A DNA stretch of 64,000 nt from the NCBI GenBank assembly GCA_019321725.1, contig CM033114.1, positions 17,278,278-17,342,277 on the forward strand, written 5' to 3'. This DNA is from Paulownia fortunei. Lineage: Eukaryota > Streptophyta > Magnoliopsida > Lamiales > Paulowniaceae. Shown here in pieces: positions 33,300 to 43,013 of the stretch. Each line of letters starts with the position of its first letter. Positions within the stretch are counted from its first letter, which is position 1. The notes beneath the pieces are model-generated. The model was not told the DNA's origin. It saw only the letters and a list, made by a program, of their open reading frames with translations, and searched no databases. The translations under genes were made by a program, and so were the position numbers.

Positions 33300-34020
33300 T
33301 TTTCTCATGAAGTCATCAAATATGATAGGAGTGTCACGTGCTTGAACAACAATAATCAATTATATATAATCATCTCCTAGTCCATCCAAAATATTCTCCT
33401 TGAGATTTTGTCATCTATTGGAGCACCAAGTATAGTTAGTTCGTCTACACGGGCTTTAATAGATTGAAGAAATTCAGTGATGCTCATGGTACCTTTGGTG
33501 GGATTTTTGAGAAAATTTAAACTTGTTTAATGTACCCATGAGATGGTTTAGCGTAGGTATTGGCAAGTATTGTCGAAGCTTCTCGTGAAGTGCCGACAAG
33601 AGAAACAAACAAAATGGTCGTTGGAGAGAGAGAGAGCCAATGAGTTCATTAAAAATAAGTTGATCTTGGCGAACCCAAATGTTGTAGGCTCGGTTCGATA
33701 GTGTTGTTCCATTTACAGATAGAGTAACAGGTGGAAAAGGTTTTGAACCATCTACATAACCAAGGTCATATTCAATTAAAAGAGTTTGAACTAAAGTTTC
33801 CAAGAGACATAGTTGTTGGTAGTAAGTTTGAGTAGGGCTTGGGCAGAGGTGTTTATGGTGATGAGTTAAAAGTCACTGCTGTGGAGAGCGGTCGTATTTG
33901 TTGTAGTGGTGTTGATGGTGGGATTTGAGGATTCTGTACTAGTAGTGTAGTGTTAGGTGGAGTATTCACCACGATTGAGAAAAAACAAAAAAGGAATAAT
34001 GGGGGAGAAGAGAATGTTAT
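33300..34020 (-). pseudogene. CopC gag
   Basis: 33803-33474 encodes METLVQTLLIEYDLGYVDGS, then VNGTTLSNRAYNIWVRQDQL and IFNELIGSLSLQ, and a LHEKLRQYLPIP segment. This matches the Retrotran_gag/UBN2-type capsid of short-LTR copias ('GYVDGS..CP', 'W.RQD.L....L.SL'). The N-terminus (34020-33853) is in another frame with a Pro/Thr-rich stretch. Several stops; dead. Confidence 0.87.
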
Positions 34021-34028
34021 GGTACCAC

Positions 34029-34271
34029 AACAGATGTATTCAGTGAAAAGGATTAATTTCTTCATTTCAATCTGCAGCATATCTATAACATATAATACAA
34101 GAATGAAAGAAATTAAAATATCCTAAACTAAGGCCTAATGTATGGACTTTCCTAAGTTGACTAATTAAATGCCAAAAATCAAGCTATAGCTTTACATACA
34201 ATCAATTACAAAGAGTAATCAAATCAAATTAAATTGAGTAATTGTTGGGGTTATGTGTGCTTCTTCCATTA
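34029..34271 (-). repeat. CopC 5' LTR (right)
   Basis: About 243 bp, from AACAGATGTATTC to TTCTTCCATTA, and collinear with the left LTR. It is followed by GCTTA (34272-34276). On the minus strand it is followed by GTGGTACCATAAC, a poor match to the initiator-Met primer site. Confidence 0.87.
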
Positions 34272-34276
34272 GCTTA

Positions 34277-36768
34277 TACATATAGAAATAATCTATAAAG
34301 TTTCATGGTAATATACAGTGTAAATTGAGAAAATTCAAATCTTACCCGAAACTTCATTTGAATATTAATCTTGTGTTTTGGTGCATGAAAGTTATATGGT
34401 TAGATTCTATTCATCAACGACTTTCCAACCATATAATATACGCAAAAGTCCACCTTAAAATGAGTGAGATATTCCTCTTTATAGTTTCAGTTAAATTTTA
34501 GAATTTGTGAAAAATTCTAAAAAGTGGAAAAAATTATGAAGAGTGTTTTTTTTGCGTAATTTCACTGGAGTGTGTAGTGCACACAGCATGATATGATGTT
34601 CAAAATTTAAAACAAAAACCACCATTGGATTTGAGAGATATCAAAAAAGAGGGGAGTAGCCAATGAAAAATTATCAAAAAAATATGAGAAAACGGCGCAT
34701 GTAGTACACGTGCTGCCACAGGTGAGTGGGTTGCTGTGTAAATAGCAACCTAGCCAAACATGCCCTTAACCTGTCTTGGCTCGTGTAGGCATGTGTAGGT
34801 GTTTTTGGTGCCCATTTTTGGCCCGAAAATTGCCGTTATGTTTGAAATTTAATTTTCTATTTTTCTATAAATTATCCTTAATATTTTAGTTGATAGATTT
34901 TTTTTGAATTTTATATTGTAAAATTAGATGAGAATTATAGAAAAGTATTTTTTGAGCAAGAAAAAATCTAAAAATCTTCTATAAATTATAGGAAATTATT
35001 TGAGATATTGGCTATTCAGTGGGGTATTAGGACACTTATACATATTTTCTCAATTTATGGAGCACATAGAAAATTTATTTTTTTGTGATAAGTTTATAAA
35101 ATTGAGTATAGACTGAAATATTATGATTATAAGTGTTAAATACTTATACAATATTTTTTCTATTTTGATTATTTGTGGTGGTTGTTGGGTGCGCTGAGAA
35201 TAATTCTTGGTAAGAAGTTGGAGTGAACGACAATTAGCATATAATATCTTAAATTTTTTTTGAAGCCTAAAAAATGATAAAAGATTACATGTTAACATGT
35301 TTTGTATCATAAAGGGACTTATGTTAAAATATTTTGTATCATAAAATTATGCATTCTATATGATGTTTGAAATTTATGAATGCAAATTTATGAAAAATAT
35401 GAATGTATATTTATTTTGAGTTTTATGCATACAATATGATGATACATGTTTATCTCCATATGTGAATAACAAGATATGTTCTTGTATGTATACTTACATT
35501 ATGCTATGTAGTCTAGTTGGAGTTCTAAGGTTGGAAGAATTTTAGTAATTCTTACCTAGAACTTATGAAAAAAAAAAATTGTACTGTGAAATTAAATTTG
35601 TGATAATATACATTTTGATATAGATGATGATTGGGAACTGTGTGACCTTTCGAATATGTGTATTATGGTGAATTTATGATATCTCTAAAATTGATGACCA
35701 TGATAACCAAATCAGATATGCATATTTATTTATAAAAATATATTTATTAACAATAGTTGTGACACTAATTGCTAATAGATTTAGTATACTTATGATTGAG
35801 TTAAATGCTCTAGAGAGCATCAACCAAGTCATGTAAGACTTAGTGTGGATCATACTACCCAAGATCAAAAGGTTTACCAAAAGTTGAAAAGAGAGTACAC
35901 TACTTAGACTATATTGGAGAACTATATGATTGATGGTCTTATATGTAATTAGAAAAAAATCATACTATTGAACTATGGATGTACCAAAGAGAAATGTATA
36001 GGTACAATTGAAAATTGAGACATAGAATAGTTGACGATAGTTTGAAAGTTCATAAAAAAAGTGCATTTAAGGGTGGTGTTAGAGTTTATAGTTAGTTACT
36101 AATGTCTTCTTTGATGACTATTAAGTTCAAGCTTAATTGTCTTTTTCTAATAATAGGAGATATCTGAAAGTCAAATTTAATTTACTTAATGTGAAGGACT
36201 TTCTTGCATGATATTTGCCATGTTAAGTAATTGGATAAGTGGCTTTTTTTGCTGCTAGGCTAATGGCTTGTACTTTATAATTGAATCTAATTTTTAAGAG
36301 GGTTTCGGGCTCTTAATATAAATAAGATCTAGACAAAGGCAAGAATAGAAAAGAAAATGGAAATGAATCAAAGAAAAACAAACCTAACCACTGATTGAAG
36401 TGAAGTGTTGTTGGTTATTTCACTCGTAAATGCATTGAGTTGAAAAGATAGCACTTAATGACGCTTCTATAAGTTCTCTTTACACATGAAGCACTATGTT
36501 AATCTTATCCTATGTGGATTATAGATTTATAGTAACAAGGGATTGAGAAGTGTTTGTAGAATTTTGTCAAGTTGACTTTGGTACAAGATGAATATATGTG
36601 GAATTAAATTAAAAACAAATGTGAAAATAATTGGCACTTGCATTGCAAGATGGTGATACTATTATTCTACAAGGTAACCATTGTACAAGAATTTGTAGAA
36701 CTTGATTTTTACAATTGTTCTCCTAAGATTATTTTTTTGCTTGAATTTGAGTTGTGACTTGGTTAGTA
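34277..36768 (+). other. CopD leader and decayed gag region, no readable gene
   Basis: AT-rich sequence that resumes CopD after the GCTTA duplication. It includes a slightly GC-richer patch (34690-34840) and no frame above about 85 codons. Position between primer site and RT implies leader plus gag, but I could not align any gag motif with confidence. Confidence 0.45.
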
Positions 36769-37252
36769 TATACTAAAAGATACTTACCATGGTACTAGAT
36801 ATTTTGAATGGTTAGTGTTGATGAATTATGACCAATATATGTTTAATTACTACATTGATTGTTTTATTACAATTATTGTCTATTTTCTGAGTAATGTAAA
36901 CATTAATTTATGCACTATGTGTGGATGATCAAGTTATAATAGATAGAAACATAAACTGATAAGAGAAAATTCAAAATGTTTATCAACTTATGTTGTAAGT
37001 TCACATTGGATATACTAAAAGATACTTACCATGGTACTAGATATTTTGAATGGTTAGTGTTGATGAATTATGACCAATATATATTTAATTACTACATTGA
37101 TTGTTTTATTACAATTATTGTCTATTTTATGAGTAATGTAAACATTAATTTATGCACTATGTGTGGATGATCAAGTTATAATAGATAGAAACATAAACTT
37201 GTAAGAGAAAAATAAAAATGTTTATCAACTTATGTTATAAGTTCACATTGGA
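36769..37252 (+). repeat. Two tandem copies of a 242-bp unit in CopD
   Basis: TATACTAAAAGATACTTACC begins at 36769 and again at 37011, and both copies run to AAGTTCACATTGGA. The copies differ at only a few positions (e.g. ATATG/ATATA, CTGA/CTTG), so the duplication is younger than most decay in CopD. Confidence 0.95.
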
Positions 37253-38034
37253 ACTATTCAAAAGACTATAGAGTCGAGCTTTCTTTGCTATTAATTCTTA
37301 AAGATTTATGTGATCAAATTAATGTGAAGGTTATGAAGGCATGGAGTCTTATACTTCATTACGTTTATAAAATATTCACGTGCCCTGATCTTATCTATTT
37401 GATATCTCATAATTTGAAATACTAGAAAATTTTAGAATATGAGAGAGATAATCAAATTGATATAACTTCAAGACTGGATCTAAGACATGAATGATTTTTC
37501 AATCCTTTAAACAATCTATGTAATGAAGAAAGAGTTACAAGGCAATTGACTATTTCTAACATGCCTGCAGATGGTGTTTTCAAGAAAAAGAATAGAAAAT
37601 TATTTTGATATAATGAGATCATAAAGACTGAAGTTAACTTGTTGATTTTCTTTGAGAAAGATTTTTTAGTTGATTGGAGTCTATATCTTAATTTGGACAC
37701 CTTCATAATCAATATTTCCATTCCATAAGAACTAGGGACAGGTAAATGATCTGGCCTAAGCTGACTTAGATATTGAGATTGTCTCTGTTCATAAAGTTTC
37801 AAATAAGTTTGAAAAATTAGATCTGAGATAATAAATGTTTATCTTAAATATATAACAAATAGTCTAAGGGGTATATGTTCTTAAGCGAACAAAGAGATGG
37901 AATAATAATTCACATTAAATCACTGAATATCATTTCTAAAGAGTGATTTTCCTAGGAGGGAAAATCTTAAAACATTAAATCTTGTTTGAGTTAAATAATT
38001 CAGATGGTGGCTATGTGCTTGAAAGTTCACTTAT

Positions 38035-38556
38035 GATGCAAAATAATTATTGCTTCCCATATTTGAGTGGGAGCAAATCTATCTAAGTGATCAAGTTTTA
38101 TCACTTATTGTGTAAGAATATTTGTTGCTCCTATTTTGAGTAGGAGTAATTTTATCAAAGTGATCAATCTAAAATTGAACCAGAACTTTGTGCAAGCATA
38201 AAATATATGATGCAAAATAATTATTGCTTCCCATATTTGAGTGGGAGCAAATCTATCTAAGTGATCAAGTTTTATCACTTATTGTGTAAGAATATTTGTT
38301 GCTCCTATTTTGAGTAGGAGTAATTTTATCAAAGTGATCAATCTAAAATTGAACCAGAACTTTGTGCAAGCATAAAATATATGATGCAAAATAATTATTG
38401 CTTCCCATATTTGAGTGGGAGCAAATCTATCTAAGTGATCAAGTTTTATCACTTATGGTGTAAGAATATTTGTTGCTCCAATTTTGAGTGGGAGTAATTT
38501 TATCGAAGTGATCAATCTAAAATTGAACCAAAACTTTGTGCAAGCATAAAATAGTC
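38035..38556 (+). repeat. Three tandem copies of a 174-bp unit in CopD
   Basis: GATGCAAAATAATTATTGCT starts at 38035, 38209 and 38383. Copies 1 and 2 are nearly identical. Copy 3 has several substitutions (e.g. CACTTATGG, CCAATTTTGAGTGGG). It lies within the decayed protease/integrase region of CopD. Confidence 0.96.
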
Positions 38557-39029
38557 TCCAGATGATAATGTAGAGTCTAATATGATGAGACTCTATCATG
38601 TTCTACAAAGGCAATTGAAATAAACCAATGAAAGAATAATGTGCAACTACAAAACCTGTTAGCCTATGTTGCAACAATAACTCCTGTGGCAAGTTATTGA
38701 GGAGGCAATTGTTAGCCTATGTGGCAGTAATTGCTATCATGGAAAAACCACAGCCAAATGTGGCATTTCGGTTATTGCACCATTTAAAGATTTGAGTTGT
38801 AGAGTTGATATAAGCTACAATTTTTAGCACAACAAAAAATGCATGATTCTACAAAATCAAACCAAGTTTGGAATTTTGATTAAGCTTTGGAACAAGGCTA
38901 TAAAGGATTAATGTGTTCTCAAAATATAACCAAAGGCTAATATTTATTATAAGGGGTAAAGTCCACCTAGTGGTTAAAAAAGTTAAACTTTTGAAGATGA
39001 ACCTTTTCTCTAATGGTGATATATGCATC

Positions 39030-39660
39030 TATTATATTTTCTTGGTTATTATGGATATCTAAGATTTATAATTGCATCAAATAAACTAAAGACTATATTC
39101 TCAATTAGAGAATTAGTCCATAGGAATTATATAAAGAAACCAATATAGAATGCTTGAAAGATTCCATAGTAGAAAGCCAAGAAGATAAAGTTTGTGAACT
39201 TTAAATTTTAATGACCCAAGACAATTTTTTGAGAGGATGGTACATGAGATTTCATAATATGGTGATCTCATACATTTATATCATAGAGATGAAGACCATT
39301 ATTCTCTTGTGAAAAAGTTTATTAAGAGGTTTATAATTCTATCTCTTTATTGGTGATATCATATTAACTAAGAAGATAAGCAATATGTATAAGTCATTGA
39401 GATATGGTTATCCTTTAACATATGAGTTATAGGACATAATGATTAAAACTCAATACTTTATGTTAAAATCCAAAATTTTCAAAAGGCATCTTACTTTATG
39501 CTAAGAGCCATATTTGGAGAATTTTAAAATAATTTATAATGGAGAATTTTAAGCTCATAAATACTCCTATGTTATGAAGTTTCAGCCTTAAAATGTGTCC
39601 AAAGACTCCATAGAGAATTGTCTAGACCATTATATTTCAATGATTGTTGTTTGGACATTG
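39030..39660 (+). pseudogene. CopD reverse transcriptase remnant
   Basis: Plus-strand fragments in shifting frames. ESQEDKVCEL (about 39170-39200, the 'EGKEDKVCKL' block) is followed by DPRQFFERMVHEIS (about 39215-39255), then HYSLVKKFIKRFIILSLYW (about 39300-39350), which aligns to the family 'IILLLYVDDM' active site. The catalytic YVDD is lost (YW-stop). Heavy decay, but motif order and spacing agree with Tork/Ivana-like copias. Confidence 0.75.
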
Positions 39661-40230
39661 TTGTGTAATGAGGCCAGTACTTGCTCTAAGTACTTATTAT
39701 TCCATGAATGAGAAAATATCAATTCAATCCTAATGAGTGGCATTAGATAATAATGATGGGAAAGCTTAGATACTTTATGAATATTGTAGATGGTTTCTTT
39801 TGCTATTAAGGAAAGTTTTTCTTTGTGATTGATGGAATAATACACATGTTGATTATGGGGGTGATTTAGATGAGTGTAAATCCAACTTTGAGTATGCTTT
39901 CTTGTTTGGCAAAGATGCTAGCTCTTGGAGGAGCAAGAACAAAATACATGTAACATTGTGCACTGTTTAAGTACAACTTATGGCACATATATCTACAGTA
40001 TGATGTGTTTCGTTAAGAACATTTTGGTATCATTTGGGATTTGTAAACAATTATGTGGGAGCTCTGATAATATATTGAGATAATCAGTCAGCTATTACTT
40101 ACAGTTATAGAGATCCTAATGCATTGAAAGCAAACACAAACATTAATTTCATAAGATATATCATTAAAAAAATAAGTATGTCTACGCATTTTATAGTAGC
40201 TACCCACTTAGCCTCAACCTAAAGATGTAT
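39661..40230 (+). pseudogene. CopD RNase H remnant
   Basis: The plus strand reads DYGGDLDECKSNFEYAFLFG then SSWRSKNK (about 39845-39945), then DNQSAITYSYRDPNALKANT and NFIRYIIKKI (about 40078-40175). These are the copia 'DYAGDLD.RKSTSGYVF', 'ISW.SK.Q' and 'CDNQSAI.L..NP..H.RTKHI' blocks. One in-frame stop stands before DNQSA. This gives CopD's strand and places its end before the polypurine tract at 41281. Confidence 0.87.
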
Positions 40231-41280
40231 TTGTGGGCCATATGAAATCTCTAGGATTGTGTAGAATACGATCTCTTTAAGCTTTAGAATGTTCATAGAG
40301 TTAAGCCCATAAATTTATGACATTGGAATGTTATGTATGTGTATATATTTATGATGATATACATTCAATATCTAAGTATGTTGGATAAGCAGAGATTAAC
40401 TCTCTCATACGAACAATCACCTCTGATGTTGTCAGCATGCAGAGATGAGACATTTTATGATTTTATTGTGTATAAAATCATAAAGAAGATGTGTATCCTT
40501 GGTGAATGATCAAGTTAAAATTACTATTATGAACTTAAGTAATCAAATGGGTTCTCGCTATCCAATAAACTTGTCCTATGGCCAGACTTCTTGGTATTAG
40601 TGATTTGTTGAGGACAAAAGAGAAGAAAACTCTAGTTAAATATCAGGATACACTTCCACTAAAATCAGTATGGTGCATTATTTTTTAAAGATAATATATA
40701 AGTCCACGAATGACCAAAGCACCATAACACATGTTTCATACCACGTATGCCTAAGTGACCATTGGGTAATGAGTGAAAACATCTCTATTTCCTCATTGTG
40801 TAAGACCAAGAAATTTGTATAACCTCATTGTATACTCTGATGACTTTCAACTATTTCTCAAAACTTTAATTCGGTAATGCAGGATTGGTCTAGGAAAGTA
40901 GCTATTTTGATGTTGAGAGATCCTAATGGGAAAGGAAGACTATCTATGGCTAACACCTAATATGTATTTATTGGCCAGATAATTATGTCAAACTTAGATG
41001 TTTGGGACATAATTGTGTTACATGATATGGTATTGAAATCAAGTATGCTCTTATATTGTATAAGGAATCAGATATACTTTGATTGGTGTAGCAAAGAAGT
41101 CTATCGTATAGCGAGATATTTTGTCATTGTGTTTTAGGAAATTGAGTTGTTATGTATCCTTAATCGGTATATAACATTAAGCTCTTGATTAGAATACTTG
41201 TAGGTCTCATGATCTATTTGCTTGTATGAAATCAGTGGTTTATATTTATGATCACAATAGATAAAAGTTCAGCCCTCATA
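40231..41280 (+). other. CopD 3' untranslated region
   Basis: AT-rich sequence between RNase H and the polypurine tract. Nothing else recognisable. Confidence 0.5.
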
Positions 41281-41293
41281 TGCGGGTGGGAAA
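41281..41293 (+). other. CopD polypurine tract
   Basis: TGCGGGTGGGAAA, purine-rich and immediately before the TGTAAGAAAT LTR start at 41294. Confidence 0.8.
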
Positions 41294-41758
41294 TGTAAGA
41301 AATATTAAAAAAAGTTAACGAGGTCGCCCATGAGGGCTAACCCGACCCAAGTGTTTCAATTTACAACTTGGTCAGAGTGGTTTTTGGGAAACCATCCCAT
41401 AAACATAAAATAAAACTCCCTCCCCTATGTTCTCTCTTACTTTGACAACAGGTAAAAAAACCTCTATGAAAACAACATAAGAAAATTATAGAGAAATGGG
41501 GTTGTTATTTTATGCAATTTTTAAAATATGAAGAAGGCAGAATAATGAGAGGTCAAGTTGTAATCAAGATTTAAAGAAAAACACAACTTAGGGAAGCATT
41601 AGGATTGTGGATTAAAATCCCTTCCATATATAATCGGGTTCAGATAAAAGTGAAACACAAACGAGGAAGAACATAAGTGATTCAACCATGGCAAAAAAAT
41701 ATCAGAATTTTGATAAGTTTTTGTGAACTTATCTCATGTATATTCTATTTAATTTTTG
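41294..41758 (+). repeat. CopD 3' LTR
   Basis: Begins TGTAAGAAATATT. Shared blocks with the 5' LTR include AAGTGTTTCAA, ACTTTGACAACAG, GAGAGGTCAAGTTG and CATGTATATT. It has about 75 bp of extra sequence near 41655-41730 and lacks the 61-bp duplication of the 5' LTR. The last bases are degraded (expected TTTTCATCA reads TTTTTGTTT), so the exact end is uncertain by several bases. Confidence 0.8.
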
Positions 41759-42260
41759 TTTGTTCTATGTGTCAAATCAACTACCATTTTATCACCAAAC
41801 CACCCCTTCATATCAAGCTATTCACTGCCAGTCCATTCCAATATGTATTCATGGGACTTTTATTTGTTCTTTTTCCAAGATTTTTTGAACTATAGGACAT
41901 ATATCACCCTTTCATTTCTATATATTTTCCCCTTTGGACATAAATCATCCTCATATACACACCCTAATTGTCTCCATCATAGTTATGATTGGCTTGTCGG
42001 TAGCCTTGCGAATCTTATCATTAATACTTTCACATAAATTTGTTCAATAACATGCCAGATTTGGCAAAGTACTAAAAAGAGACCTTGACCAACCTATTGC
42101 AAGACGCATCCTCAACCAATCAAAAACAATAACATCAAAAGTTCATACGTATTCCATTGCCGTAAAACTATCCATCATCCTAGTAGTTGTGGTAGCCTTC
42201 TATAGCATGTCATTCAAGGCTAACCCCCTTATGCTTTTATTAAAAGTTGTATAAATTCAT
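41759..42260 (-). pseudogene. MULE transposase, core to zinc-finger start
   Basis: Read downward on the minus strand. NDML-stop-KATTTTRMMDSFTAME (about 42215-42155) is followed by FDWLRMRLAIGWSRSLFSTL (about 42125-42065). Next is LCESINDKIRKATDKPIITM with METIR (about 42045-41965), then ILEWTG and MKGWFGDKMVVDLTHRTNKN (about 41870-41750). These follow the Mutator-like transposase order: '.LKD.LW.AA.A', the 'NN.CE.FN..I..ARDKPI..MLE.IR' block, and '.V.G...VVDL...TC.C', the first half of the SWIM finger. The second half is at 18757-18957. In-frame stops and frame breaks; fossil. Confidence 0.8.
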
Positions 42261-43013
42261 CAAACAAAGCTTATGCTCTAAATTTAGTAGTAAGTTCTCA
42301 ATGGCCTTTATTAGACTCTTTTGTTAATCAAATACAATAGCGTATGGGAAAATAATAGAAACAAAATTAAGAAATAAAAGAAAAGGAAAATCTAAAAAGA
42401 GGAAGAAGATAGGTAAAATAACACAACATTCATTAACACTCTCTAAGGTATATGATGATAACAATCAGGTCATATGCACATGCAGTACACATGCATAGCA
42501 GGAGGGCATGTTTCTTAACATCTTGATTTTTTCATGTTGTGCCATATGAACCTTTTCAATATGCTATGGATTGTGAGCTAGGATGCTTCAAAAAGTGCTT
42601 CTTTTGGAGAAACTCCAATTGTCTATATTTCAATTTATCTGGAAAGGTAAAAATCAAAAGATGGTAGGGGTAAACTTAGTAATGCCGTGCCTTTTTGAAA
42701 TTACCTCTTCTTTTCTCAGGCCAAAATTTGTTGGAAGGTGGAATTTTAATGAAAAGTCATTGACAGGGGTAGTAGGGTACTTATTCAAACAGAAAGGGTT
42801 GTTTGTAATCACGTCAAACCTCTAGGGATGTCTATGTAATTATTCTATATTTGTTCTCTGCATATAACATCCTTTTATATTTAGACAAGAATAGAAGTGA
42901 GAATGTAATGTTCAAACATATAAATGTCGAAAAATACTTGTGTTTTCAATATAATTAACAAACGAAAGATCTTATCTACATCTATATCTATATATGTATC
43001 TCTTATATCTAAA
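42261..43013. other. No recognisable feature
   Basis: AT-rich DNA. It should hold the N-terminal half of the MULE if that is still present, but I could not recognise it. An 80-codon frame at 42583-42825 has no family resemblance. Confidence 0.3.

Larger units (their letters stand above)
19556..34271 (-). mobile_element. CopC: Ty1/copia element with short LTRs, split by CopB2
   Basis: A minus-strand element with about 250-bp LTRs (19556-19808 and 34029-34271) and target duplication GCTTA. Its own sequence is about 4.7 kb once CopB2 and its duplicated CCGAG are removed. It encodes gag, protease, integrase, RT and RNase H in copia order, all degraded. Short LTRs and the gag sequence (GYVDGSKPFPP, VNGTTLSN, WVRQDQLIFNELIGSL) resemble Retrofit/Ale-type copias; that is inference. 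The LTR ends appear to be TA..TA or TA..TT rather than TG..CA. Confidence 0.9.
18958..41758 (+). mobile_element. CopD: Ty1/copia element inserted in the MULE, itself split by CopC
   Basis: A plus-strand element with LTRs 18958-19389 and about 41294-41758, a perfect initiator-Met primer site at 19391, and degraded RT/RNase H at 39030-40230. Its leader is split at 19555 by CopC, so CopD's own sequence is 18958-19550 plus 34277-41758, about 8 kb. The flanks are GTTTT on the left and GTTTG on the right, an imperfect target duplication. The insertion point is in the SWIM finger of the MULE. The gag, protease and integrase region (about 35000-39000) is too decayed to read with confidence. Confidence 0.85.

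Noticed and set aside
38035..38556. Regularly spaced repeats that could suggest a CRISPR-like array
   Set aside because: They are direct tandem copies of one 174-bp unit with no unique spacers, inside a plant retroelement.
42583..42825. 80-codon plus-strand frame in the gap before Hel2
   Set aside because: No motif, no plausible neighbour relation, AT-biased composition, and the opposite strand to the MULE remnant.
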